Source of the DNA: Methylothermaceae bacterium
Lineage (GTDB): Bacteria; Pseudomonadota; Gammaproteobacteria; Methylococcales; Methylothermaceae
Reading direction: 5' to 3'
Assembly: GCA_027024125.1 (NCBI GenBank)
Contig: JALVSV010000128.1
Coordinates: forward strand, 1-6,356
DNA: 6,356 nucleotides
The notes below the pieces were generated by a model. The model made no database searches, was not told where the DNA came from, and saw only the letters and a program-made list of their open reading frames with translations. The position numbers and the translations under genes are program-made. This document shows, one piece after another, positions 1-6,356 of the stretch (its first letter is position 1; every line of letters begins with the position of its first letter).

Positions 1-1152
1 GTCTTTTTGCGCCTGTTGAAAATGCTTGTCGTGCCTCTCGTCATGTCCAGTGTGATGGCAGGAATCATCGGCCTGGGTGACGTACGTAAACTGGGTCGTC
101 CAGGTGGCGTTGCCGTCGGGTATTATTTCGTCACCACCTTGTTGGCTGTGATCGTTGGAATCGTCCTGGTCAATTTGATCGAGCCTGGGGCAGGGAATGC
201 AAACCGTGAGGCGTTGGAGCAGATGACGCATTCCGAGGGTATCGTCTCTGCCAAGGAAGTTGGGATTGCTACGATCCTGAAAAATCTGCTGCTGATGCTG
301 GTCACCGATAACCTGTTTGCAGCCATGGCCCATGCAGATCTGTTGCCCTTGATCGTCTTTTCCATTCTATTTGCCGGTGTCCTCTCCATTCTGGGGGAGA
401 AAACCTCCATTGTGACGACTTTTATTGTCCAGATCAACGAGGGATTTCTGGCGTTCATCATGGGGCTGATGAAATTGGCCCCCTTGGGGATTTTTTGTTT
501 GGTCGCAGCCCGCTTCGGTGAGGCTCAGGCCGAAGGTGAGTTTCTCGAGACCTTACGTCAGACCGGCGGTTATGTGATGACCGTATTACTGGGTCTGGGG
601 ATTCATGCGTTTTTGACTCTGGCGGCCATCCTATGGTTCTTCGCCAGAAGAAATCCTTATCGGCTGATGGGTCAGATGTCACCAGCATTGCTCACTGCCT
701 TTTCTACCGCGAGCTCGTCGGCCACTTTGCCGATCACCATGGAGTGTGCGGTGGATCGTGCCAGAATTTCGCGCGAGTCGGTGGAGTTCGTGCTGCCCCT
801 GGGAGCGACTGTCAATATGGATGGTACGGCGTTGTATGAGGCGGTGGCGGCGATCTTCATCGCCCAAGTGCTGGGGCTGGAATTGAGTCTGTTGCAGCAG
901 GCGACTGTTGCCGTCACGGCGACGCTGGCAGCCATCGGCGCTGCCGGGATACCGGAAGCCGGTCTTGTGACCATGGTGATCGTGCTCAATGCTGTGGGTC
1001 TGCCGGTGGAATACATCGGCATTTTGCTTTCGGTGGATTGGTTGCTGGATCGGTTTCGAACCGCTGTAAACGTCTGGGGAGACAGTGTGGGCAGTGTCAT
1101 TGTGGAAAGGGTAATCCCAAACGGTCAGACGGACAGCAGCAGCCATTCGTAG
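1..1152 (+). CDS. Sodium:acidic amino acid/dicarboxylate symporter (SDF/DAACS family), 5' end outside window
   Basis: Inner-membrane secondary transporter that would couple inward sodium (or proton) flow to uptake of glutamate, aspartate or a C4-dicarboxylate. The reading frame is open from base 1, where the residues VFLRLLKMLVVPLVMSS fall in the second helix, so roughly the first 40 residues of a protein of about 420 lie outside; the TTG at base 7 is not a start. The family's core is all present: hairpin-1 motif SSSATLP (bases 712-732), the NMDGT sodium/substrate motif (814-828), hairpin-2 AAGIPEAGLVTMV (about 940-978) and the last helix DWLLDRFRTAVN (1036-1071). In that helix the Asp, Arg, Thr and Asn match archaeal GltPh D394, R397, T398 and N401. 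The arginine binds the substrate's side-chain carboxylate in acidic amino acid carriers, and neutral ASCT-type carriers lack it, so an acidic substrate is inferred. The exact substrate is not shown. The C-terminal tail (PNGQTDSSSHS) is hydrophilic and overlaps the convergent downstream gene. Confidence 0.93.
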   Translation, partial: VFLRLLKMLVVPLVMSSVMAGIIGLGDVRKLGRPGGVAVGYYFVTTLLAVIVGIVLVNLIEPGAGNANREALEQMTHSEGIVSAKEVGIATILKNLLLMLVTDNLFAAMAHADLLPLIVFSILFAGVLSILGEKTSIVTTFIVQINEGFLAFIMGLMKLAPLGIFCLVAARFGEAQAEGEFLETLRQTGGYVMTVLLGLGIHAFLTLAAILWFFARRNPYRLMGQMSPALLTAFSTASSSATLPITMECAVDRARISRESVEFVLPLGATVNMDGTALYEAVAAIFIAQVLGLELSLLQQATVAVTATLAAIGAAGIPEAGLVTMVIVLNAVGLPVEYIGILLSVDWLLDRFRTAVNVWGDSVGSVIVERVIPNGQTDSSSHS

Positions 1153-1568
1153 CCGATCAGTCCGGCATAACCGAAAAACAACACTGGCATTATTTTTCGT
1201 ACCGGTATTCCCAGTACCTGGTAGTTGACATGGAAAAGAATGAAGATCACCGCCCCAGCCGTTGCCAGGTATTTGACATAGAAGAAAAAAGGAACGCTGA
1301 TTCCCAGAAGAAAGGCCATCACCGGATTGATCTCAATGCCGCCGTTGTCGAGGATTTGCAGGGTCAGTAGTGCGTCGATACTGCAGAATCCAACGATCCC
1401 GCAGGCCCATAGCAACAAGCGATGATCTTCGTAGATGTCCACATAGTGAGGGTTGCCACGCTCATTCTGGCGTCGTGGCTGTCGGCGCCTGCCTTTTGAT
1501 AACGCATACCATAAGGTCTTCAGACTAAAATCACGGCGATCGGGTTTGAGGCGGTTGTCTGTTGACAT
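1125..1568 (-). CDS. DUF5658 family small membrane protein
   Basis: A 147-residue protein of unknown function. Residues 1-50 are hydrophilic and strongly basic (KGRRRQPRRQ at 25-34) and probably cytoplasmic. They are followed by about three or four hydrophobic segments: about 51-72, 83-112 (long enough for one or two helices) and 126-146. The stretch SIDALLTLQILDNGGIEINPVM (63-84) fits the DUF5658 hallmark as I recall it: an Asp and Thr in the first helix, then Gly-x-x-Glu-x-Asn-Pro before the second. No enzymatic motif is visible. The ATG at 1566-1568 is the only usual start codon in frame downstream of a TGA that lies inside the end of glgX. No good Shine-Dalgarno sits before it; a GGAAGG lies too far upstream. 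The gene follows glgX by 49 bases on the same strand, so it is probably translated from a glgX transcript. Its last 28 bases overlap the 3' end of the opposing transporter gene. Confidence 0.82.
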   Translation of the reverse strand: MSTDNRLKPDRRDFSLKTLWYALSKGRRRQPRRQNERGNPHYVDIYEDHRLLLWACGIVGFCSIDALLTLQILDNGGIEINPVMAFLLGISVPFFFYVKYLATAGAVIFILFHVNYQVLGIPVRKIMPVLFFGYAGLIGYEWLLLSV

Positions 1569-1617
1569 CTGCGGGCCGAAAAGGATTGTCGCTATTATTC
1601 CTTCCAGTATAGACGCC

Positions 1618-3720
1618 TTATTTCCTGATGGGATTCACCAGGATGACCAAGGCTCGGCTTTCGACATTCAGGCTGTCATGGTCGGTGAGCTCGGGTTCCG
1701 ATCCCGGTTCATGGATGTCATCCGGCGATGGTGCCGAGGTGTTTACCGCTAGCAGCCATTTTCCACCCCCAGGGGTGGGAGGCAGGGTAAACCTGACAGG
1801 TTCCGCATTTGCGTTGAAGAACATGCACAAATGCGAGTGATCGGGATCGTCTGGGAAGATATACAGTCCAAGCGCTTGGCCATTGCTCCAATCGGGTGGG
1901 GCCCCTTTAGGACCAAACCATTCGATTTCATCGGGCTGGTAGAAATCTTCCTTGCTCAGGAGCGGATGGGCCCGGCGAAAGCGGATCAATTGCTGGACGA
2001 ACCTGACCAGTTCGGTGTTTTTTTTCATCAGTCGCCAGTCGTACCAGGAAATCTCGTTGTCTTGGCAGTAGGCGTTGTTGTTGCCCTGTTGAGTGCGGCG
2101 GAACTCGTCACCGCCCAGTAGCATGGGAATACCCCGGGAGATAAACAGCGTGGCGAGCATGTTTTTTATTTGCCGCAACCGGACCGCCTCGATGGCGGGA
2201 TCGTCGGTCGGTCCTTCGACGCCATAATTGCAGCTGTAGTTTTCATTGCTGCCGTCGCGGTTGTCTTCGCCGTTGGCCTCGTTGTGCTTGTGTTCGTAAC
2301 TGACCAGATCGTTGAGGGTGAATCCATCATGACTGGTGATGAAGTTGATGCTGTTGACCGGGGTCTTGCCGCTGTGCTGATACAGGTCCGCACTGCCGCA
2401 CAACCGGGTGGCAAAAGGTCCGAGCATGCCGTGGTCGCCGCGCCAGAACCGGCGTACGTCATCACGGTATTGACCATTCCATTCAGACCAGCGTTCTCCG
2501 GGAAACAGGCCAACCTGGTAGGCGCCGCCGGCATCCCAGGCTTCGGCGATGAGTTTCACCCCCCGCAGGATCGGGTCTTCTGCGATTGCTTCCAGCAGGG
2601 GGGGGTTGGGGATAAGTCGTCCCGAACGGTCACGACCCAGTATCGAAGCAAGATCGAAACGGAACCCGTCCACGTGCATTTCGGTGACCCAGTATCTGAG
2701 ACATTCGAGAATATAGTTGCGTACCACCGGATGGTTGCAGTTGAGCGTATTGCCACAACCGGAATAATTGACGTAGTGGCCTCTGTCTTCTTCCTTGAGC
2801 AGATAGTAGATGGGATTGTCCAGTCCCTTGAAATTCAGGATCGGCCCCTGCTCGTTCCCTTCCGCAGTGTGGTTGAAGACCACGTCGAGCAGAACTTCGA
2901 TACCCGCTTCGTGCAAGGCCTTGACCATGGTCTTGAATTCCGGCAGTTGGCAGCCGATTTCACGTCCCGTGCTGTATTGGGCGTGGGGGGCGAAGAAGGA
3001 AACAGTGCTATAGCCCCAGTAGTTGACCAGGGTTTCTCCAGTAAAGGGGTTCTTGCGATCCAGTTCGTTGGGATTGAACTGATGTACCGGCATCAGTTCC
3101 AATGTGGTGATTCCAAGCTCTTTGAAATAAGGGATTTTTTCGATTACCCCCAAATACGTACCGGGGTAATGGGCACAGGACGATGGATGGATGCTGAGAC
3201 CACGTACATGGGTTTCATAGATGACCGTCTGTTGCCAGGGGACCTTGGGGTGGGCGTCGCTTTGCCAGTCGAATTCCTCCTCCGCAGGGATCAGGCCCTT
3301 GACGTGATATTGGGCCCTGGGGATTTTCTCTCCGGGATGTGTCTCCAACCAACTGTCGCAAAGGATCGAGAAATCCCAATGATCCACCCCGGTCAGAGCG
3401 AGCACATAGGGGTCGAGAAGGGCCCGTTGAGGGTTGAACCGGTGGCCCTGGGCCGGGTCGAGCGGTCCATCGGCCTGAAAGACATAAAACAAACCAGGTC
3501 TGGCACCGCGCACATAGACGTGCCAGATGTCTCCGGTTCGCTGGGTATCCGGGTCGAGTTCAAAGCACCAGGTGGGATCCAGGGCTTTGGAATCGTCGAA
3601 TAGCAGCAACCACATGCGGGTTGCATGGCGACTGAATACCGCGAAGTTGATGCCACCATCAAAGCTGTGCGTTCCCAGGGGTAAAGGCCGCCCCCGGCTG
3701 ACTGTCAGAGCCCTTTCCAT
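1618..3720 (-). CDS. glgX: Glycogen debranching enzyme GlgX (isoamylase-type, GH13)
   Basis: Cytoplasmic alpha-1,6-glucosidase that hydrolyses the short branches left on glycogen after phosphorylase action, releasing malto-oligosaccharides. The 700 residues match the usual GlgX/TreX length. The N-terminal CBM48-like beta domain spans about 12-105 (GRPLPLGTHSFDGGINFAVFSRHA onward). The catalytic barrel follows from about 160 and carries all four GH13 regions: DVVFNH (279-284), GFRFDLAS (352-359) with nucleophile Asp356, IAEAWD (391-396) with acid/base Glu393, and FITSHD (460-465) with transition-state stabiliser Asp465. A C-terminal beta domain starts at about 610. The protein therefore looks intact and active. 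The ATG at 3718-3720 is the first usual start after an upstream in-frame TAA, and it gives the normal N-terminus, but no clear Shine-Dalgarno precedes it. It is transcribed away from metG and towards the DUF5658 gene. No glgB, glgC, glgA or glgP is in the window. Two eight-base homopolymers lie in the coding sequence (2018-2025 and 2598-2605). Confidence 0.96.
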   Translation of the reverse strand: MERALTVSRGRPLPLGTHSFDGGINFAVFSRHATRMWLLLFDDSKALDPTWCFELDPDTQRTGDIWHVYVRGARPGLFYVFQADGPLDPAQGHRFNPQRALLDPYVLALTGVDHWDFSILCDSWLETHPGEKIPRAQYHVKGLIPAEEEFDWQSDAHPKVPWQQTVIYETHVRGLSIHPSSCAHYPGTYLGVIEKIPYFKELGITTLELMPVHQFNPNELDRKNPFTGETLVNYWGYSTVSFFAPHAQYSTGREIGCQLPEFKTMVKALHEAGIEVLLDVVFNHTAEGNEQGPILNFKGLDNPIYYLLKEEDRGHYVNYSGCGNTLNCNHPVVRNYILECLRYWVTEMHVDGFRFDLASILGRDRSGRLIPNPPLLEAIAEDPILRGVKLIAEAWDAGGAYQVGLFPGERWSEWNGQYRDDVRRFWRGDHGMLGPFATRLCGSADLYQHSGKTPVNSINFITSHDGFTLNDLVSYEHKHNEANGEDNRDGSNENYSCNYGVEGPTDDPAIEAVRLRQIKNMLATLFISRGIPMLLGGDEFRRTQQGNNNAYCQDNEISWYDWRLMKKNTELVRFVQQLIRFRRAHPLLSKEDFYQPDEIEWFGPKGAPPDWSNGQALGLYIFPDDPDHSHLCMFFNANAEPVRFTLPPTPGGGKWLLAVNTSAPSPDDIHEPGSEPELTDHDSLNVESRALVILVNPIRK

Positions 3721-3726
3721 AGCGTT

Positions 3727-3734
3727 TACATGTA
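3727..3734. repeat. Small perfect palindrome TACATGTA
   Basis: An eight-base perfect palindrome seven bases upstream of the glgX start codon. It falls within the predicted glgX 5' leader, where a Shine-Dalgarno would be expected and none is seen. It could be half of a regulatory site or simply chance, and it is too short to call more firmly. Confidence 0.2.
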
Positions 3735-3740
3735 TGCTTA

Positions 3741-3758
3741 GGTAAATAATACTTTACC
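3741..3758. promoter_or_regulatory. Operator-like palindrome GGTAAA-N6-TTTACC
   Basis: The sequence GGTAAATAATACTTTACC has perfect six-base inverted arms separated by six bases. It covers the suggested glgX -10 box and lies just upstream of the suggested metG -10 box, so a protein bound here could block glgX and influence metG. The layout resembles the TyrR/PhhR box (TGTAAA-N6-TTTACA), differing only at the outermost base of each arm, but nothing else in the window supports that regulator. The regulator is unknown and chance occurrence in AT-rich DNA remains possible. Confidence 0.35.
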
Positions 3759-3795
3759 ATCAAACTGGGCTAAAATAACCAGTTCGTCGAATTAT

Positions 3796-3802
3796 GGAAG
3801 GA
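3796..3802 (+). promoter_or_regulatory. Ribosome binding site deciding the metG start
   Basis: GGAAGGA is a strong Shine-Dalgarno match placed six bases before the ATG at 3809-3811. It overlaps the earlier in-frame ATG at 3794-3796, which has no comparable site in front of it. The second ATG is therefore the likely start. Confidence 0.8.
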
Positions 3803-3808
3803 ATCCCC

Positions 3809-5833
3809 ATGCCATCCCAAGGCCGCAAAATGCTAGTCACCAGTGCATTGCCCTATGCCAATGGCCCGATTCATCTGGGTCATCTGGTCGAATACATCCA
3901 GACGGATGTCTGGGTCAGATTTCAGAAAATGCGGGGCGCAGAGTGCTGGTATGTGTGTGCCGACGATACCCACGGGACGCCGATCATGCTCAAGGCCGAG
4001 CAGGAAGGCACGACACCTGAAGCGTTGATCGGGCGGATCGGGAGCGAACACCGGGCGGATTTTGCTGAATTCGGGATCGGATTCGACTGTTATTACAGTA
4101 CTCACAGCGAGGAAAACCGCGAATTGGCTGGTGAGATCTATCACCGCTTGAAGGACAGGGGCTATATCGAAGCACGGACGATCACTCAGCTTTACGATCC
4201 GGTCAAGAAAATGTTTCTCCCCGATCGTTTCATCAAGGGAGAGTGCCCCAAGTGCGGGGCCAAGGATCAATATGGCGACAGTTGTGAAGTGTGTGGTGCC
4301 ACCTATTCCCCCACTGAACTGAAGAATCCGGTGTCGGCCGTCTCAGGTGCAATACCGGTAGAGAGGGAGACTGAACACTTCTTCTTCAAATTGTCCTCGT
4401 TTGACGGGTTCCTCAAGGACTGGGTACATCAAAAAGGCCACCTGCAACCAGAGGTGGCCCACAAGGTGGACGAATGGCTCGAAACCGGGCTGCGTGAATG
4501 GGACATTACCCGCGATCCGCCTTATTTCGGCTTCGAGATTCCGGATGCCCCAGGTAAATATTTTTACGTCTGGCTCGATGCGCCAATTGGCTATATGGCC
4601 AGTTTCAAACATCTGTGCCAGCAAAAGGGTCTTGATTTCGAAGCCTGGTGGGGGGAGGGAAGTGACAGTGAACTGTACCATTTCATAGGCAAGGACATCA
4701 TCTATTTCCATGCCCTGTTTTGGCCCGCCATGCTCCACGGGGCGGGGTTCCGTACCCCCAGTGCGGTCTATGCTCACGGTTTTCTGACCGTGAACGGCGA
4801 AAAGATGTCCAAATCCCGAGGCACCTTCATCAAGGCGCGCACTTATCTCCAGCATCTCGATCCCCAGTACCTGCGCTACTATTTCGCCGCCAAGTTGGGA
4901 TCGGGCGTCGAGGACATCGACCTCAGCTTCGAGGATTTCACTCAAAGGGTCAATGCCGATCTGGTGGGCAAGGTGGTTAACATTGCCAGCCGGACTTCCA
5001 GTTTCATCCGCAAACGTTTTTCCAACAAGCTGGCTGGCCAGTTGCCCGACAGGGACTTGTTCCAACGTTTTTTGATGGCATCGGAAGAAATCGCAGGGCT
5101 GTACGAGGCACGCGAATTCGGTAAGGCAATGCGAGAGATCATGGCCCTGGCCGATGTGGCCAATCAGTTCATCGATGAGCACAAGCCGTGGGTGATTGCC
5201 AAAGAACCGGGCCGGGAAACTGAACTACAGGCAATTTGTACCCAGGGTCTGAACCTGTTTCGTCTGCTGGTGGCCTACCTCAAACCGGTATTACCCAAAC
5301 TGGCAGCCCAGTCCGAGACGCTTTTGGCGATTGAACCTGATCAATGGCCTGACCTTGAAACCCAGCCATTGCTCAATCACAAAATCAATGATTTCAAGCC
5401 CTTGCTGCAACGGGTGGATCCAGACAAAATCACGGCAATGATGGATGCCTCGAAGGAGAGTCTGGCGTCTCAGCCACAAGGAGCCTTGGCTGCAGAGCCA
5501 ATTGCAGAAGAAATCGAATTTGGTGATTTTGCCAAGATCGATTTGCGCATTGCCAGAATTGTCGGGGCAGAGCGTGTGGAAGGGGCCGACAAACTGCTCA
5601 AGTTGACGTTGGATCTGGGCGGTGAAAACCGGACTGTCTTCGCCGGCATCAAGTCAGCGTATGATCCTGAGAACCTGATCGGCCGGTTGACGGTGATGGT
5701 GGCCAATCTCAAGCCCCGCAAGATGCGCTTTGGTTTGTCCGAAGGCATGGTTTTGGCAGCAGGTCCTGGCGGCAAGGAACTGTTCCTGTTGTTGCCTGAC
5801 GAAGGTGCCGAGCCTGGTATGAGGGTGAAGTGA
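3809..5833 (+). CDS. metG: Methionine--tRNA ligase (MetRS)
   Basis: Cytoplasmic class I synthetase that activates methionine with ATP and charges initiator and elongator tRNA-Met. The 674 residues are nearly the length of E. coli MetG (677) and align along their whole length. Visible landmarks, in numbering from the ATG at 3809: HLGH signature 22-25 within [11 protein letters not shown]; zinc knuckle cysteines 146, 149, 159 and 162 (CPKC...CEVC); [16 protein letters not shown] in the catalytic domain (about 248-263); KMSKS loop 332-336; helical anticodon-binding domain about 380-530 with Trp461 in HKPWVIAK, apparently equivalent to the E. coli Trp that reads the CAU anticodon; and a C-terminal OB-fold tRNA-binding/dimerisation domain about 570-674 ([15 protein letters not shown] onward). 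The ATG at 3794 would add five residues (MEGIP), but those bases are the Shine-Dalgarno for the second ATG. Divergent from glgX and convergent with the next gene. Essential housekeeping gene. Confidence 0.98.
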   Translation: MPSQGRKMLVTSALPYANGPIHLGHLVEYIQTDVWVRFQKMRGAECWYVCADDTHGTPIMLKAEQEGTTPEALIGRIGSEHRADFAEFGIGFDCYYSTHSEENRELAGEIYHRLKDRGYIEARTITQLYDPVKKMFLPDRFIKGECPKCGAKDQYGDSCEVCGATYSPTELKNPVSAVSGAIPVERETEHFFFKLSSFDGFLKDWVHQKGHLQPEVAHKVDEWLETGLREWDITRDPPYFGFEIPDAPGKYFYVWLDAPIGYMASFKHLCQQKGLDFEAWWGEGSDSELYHFIGKDIIYFHALFWPAMLHGAGFRTPSAVYAHGFLTVNGEKMSKSRGTFIKARTYLQHLDPQYLRYYFAAKLGSGVEDIDLSFEDFTQRVNADLVGKVVNIASRTSSFIRKRFSNKLAGQLPDRDLFQRFLMASEEIAGLYEAREFGKAMREIMALADVANQFIDEHKPWVIAKEPGRETELQAICTQGLNLFRLLVAYLKPVLPKLAAQSETLLAIEPDQWPDLETQPLLNHKINDFKPLLQRVDPDKITAMMDASKESLASQPQGALAAEPIAEEIEFGDFAKIDLRIARIVGAERVEGADKLLKLTLDLGGENRTVFAGIKSAYDPENLIGRLTVMVANLKPRKMRFGLSEGMVLAAGPGGKELFLLLPDEGAEPGMRVK

Positions 5834-5839
5834 ACCGGG

Positions 5840-6356
5840 TCAGTGCGCGTAGGTCTGATAGACCTTGAGCAGCATGTCCACTTCCCCCCGCTCAGGAATG
5901 ACCCATCCCCGAATCTCCAGGTCATTCAACAATTGGCGTCCTTTTTCGTCGTTGCCCATTTGAGTCAGGGATGATTGCAGCTTGTTTTGCAATGCTTTGT
6001 CCAAATAGGGTGCGGCGCAGAAGAGATAGGCGGCCAATTCGGTCTGGCTCTGGTCCACGACCCGAAGTTGCCTGCGGCTCAAAGAAGAGAGCCCTTCGAA
6101 GGTTTTAAGTGACATCATGATGCAATCGACGCGGCGGCGGATCAGAAACTGCACCGCCTTGATGTCGTTGCCGCTTTCATGGAATTGGAAGAGATCGGAA
6201 TTGAGACCCTTTTCGTCACAGAGAAAGCGCCCTAGTAAGTAAGTGAAAGTGTTTTTGCTCGCTACGGCGACTTTGGGGGTAGTGATGTCTGCCAGCGGGC
6301 GTTCGTCCTCGCTATGGGTCAGGATCACCACTTCGTCTGTCTCGCCATCGGGTTTG
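5840..6356 (-). CDS. PhnD-like phosphate/phosphonate-type periplasmic binding protein, C-terminal part only
   Basis: The frame is open to the right edge; 171 residues are visible and the N-terminus, including any signal peptide, lies outside. The GTG at 6329-6331 is an internal valine, since coding continues upstream (KPDGETDEV). The visible part looks like the second lobe of a type 2 periplasmic binding protein of the PhnD/phosphonate-bd group. It has a strand followed by a TF-x-YLL helix (KVAVASKNTFTYLLGRFL), a central segment in which the protein scores its ligand pocket (FHESGNDIKAVQFLIRRRVDCIMMS), a hinge strand LRVVDQSQTELAAYLFCA, and the closing DEKGRQLLNDLEIRGWVIP helix and tail. Such proteins feed ABC importers or act as sensor lobes of kinases; no partner gene is visible to decide. 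The assignment rests on pattern and fold logic, not on a diagnostic motif. Another solute-binding protein family is possible. Confidence 0.6.
   Translation of the reverse strand, partial: KPDGETDEVVILTHSEDERPLADITTPKVAVASKNTFTYLLGRFLCDEKGLNSDLFQFHESGNDIKAVQFLIRRRVDCIMMSLKTFEGLSSLSRRQLRVVDQSQTELAAYLFCAAPYLDKALQNKLQSSLTQMGNDEKGRQLLNDLEIRGWVIPERGEVDMLLKVYQTYAH
5851..5865. other. Short hairpin after metG, weak terminator candidate
   Basis: AGGTCT-GAT-AGACCT is a perfect six-base stem with a three-base loop, 17 bases past the metG stop. It lies inside the 3' coding end of the opposing binding-protein gene. There is no run of Ts on the plus strand after it, so it is not a standard intrinsic terminator. 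It could slow polymerase or protect the 3' end, or be a by-product of coding sequence. Confidence 0.2.

Larger units (their letters stand above)
3721..3808. promoter_or_regulatory. Divergent glgX / metG control region
   Basis: This 88-base AT-rich gap must supply the promoter for metG to the right and, most simply, for glgX to the left. For metG, TAAAAT (3771-3776) is a five-of-six match to the sigma-70 -10 box and would start RNA near 3783, but no good -35 box sits at the right distance. TTTACA (3725-3730), with AATACT 17 bases downstream, is an alternative. For glgX, on the minus strand, TATTAT (complement of 3746-3751) is a five-of-six -10 match with a poor -35 (TTTAGC, complement of 3769-3774), giving a leader of only about 18 bases. 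These are pattern matches read by eye. No riboswitch- or attenuator-sized leader fits. Confidence 0.5.

Noticed and set aside
7..9. TTG at base 7 as the symporter start
   Set aside because: The frame is open to base 1 and the residues there already belong to the second membrane helix, so the gene begins outside the window.
672..1146. Two overlapping minus-strand open frames opposite the symporter
   Set aside because: They mirror the highly conserved SSSATLP-NMDGT-GIPEAGL coding region and have low-complexity compositions typical of antisense frames.
1172..1199. Inverted repeat CGAAAAA / TTTTTCG after the symporter stop
   Set aside because: The arms are seven bases, mostly A:T, with a 14-base loop and no following T tract. 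It lies inside the DUF5658 coding region, so it is not convincing as a terminator.
2170..3603. 477-codon open frame on the plus strand with a hydrophobic, membrane-like N-terminal stretch
   Set aside because: It lies wholly opposite glgX, which has all four GH13 motifs. The hydrophobic run is the complement of the Asn/Asp/Glu-rich segment around GlgX residues 478-500, whose codons read as Val/Ile/Ala on the other strand. It has no recognisable domain.
3721..3808. Methionine-responsive leader (T-box, SAM riboswitch or attenuator) upstream of metG
   Set aside because: The whole gap is 88 bases and the likely leader is about 25 bases, too short for any of these, with no leader peptide or terminator stem.
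4343..5182. 279-codon open frame on the minus strand
   Set aside because: It is antisense to the catalytic and anticodon-binding domains of metG, has no recognisable domain and has no independent start signal.
6329..6331. GTG as the start of the binding-protein gene
   Set aside because: In-frame coding continues to the window edge (KPDGETDE before it), and a start here would remove the first lobe and the signal peptide.

Overview
This is an ordinary-looking stretch of bacterial chromosome carrying five protein-coding genes packed end to end. The methionyl-tRNA synthetase is nearly collinear with the enterobacterial protein: it is about the same length and has the two-knuckle zinc insert and a C-terminal tRNA-binding domain. 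Together with the GlgX type and the presence of a DUF5658 protein, this points to a gammaproteobacterium, possibly an environmental one such as a Chromatiales or methanotroph relative. The species cannot be fixed from the sequence. I see no RNA genes, insertion sequences, CRISPR array, phage genes or attachment sites. No stretch without a gene is longer than about 90 bases.

Layout, left to right: (1) bases 1-1152, plus strand, hold the 3' part of a sodium/acidic amino acid (or dicarboxylate) symporter of the SDF/DAACS family, cut by the left edge. (2) Bases 1125-1568, minus strand, hold a small DUF5658 membrane protein whose 3' end overlaps the transporter's 3' end by 28 bases. (3) Bases 1618-3720, minus strand, hold glgX, glycogen debranching enzyme, 49 bases upstream of the DUF5658 gene and probably co-transcribed with it. 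(4) Bases 3721-3808 form a short divergent promoter region with two small palindromes. (5) Bases 3809-5833, plus strand, hold metG; the Shine-Dalgarno sequence favours the second ATG. (6) Bases 5840-6356, minus strand, hold the C-terminal part of a PhnD-like periplasmic binding protein, cut by the right edge and convergent with metG, with only six bases between the stop codons.

The genes do not form one pathway. glgX (glycogen breakdown) and metG (translation) share a divergent control region, while the two solute-transport genes at the edges belong to units that continue outside the window. The points most worth checking are the GGTAAA-N6-TTTACC operator-like palindrome between glgX and metG, the uncharacterised membrane gene behind glgX, and the resemblance of the bacterial transporter to eukaryotic EAAT/ASCT carriers. 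I found no evidence of a previously undescribed multi-gene system.
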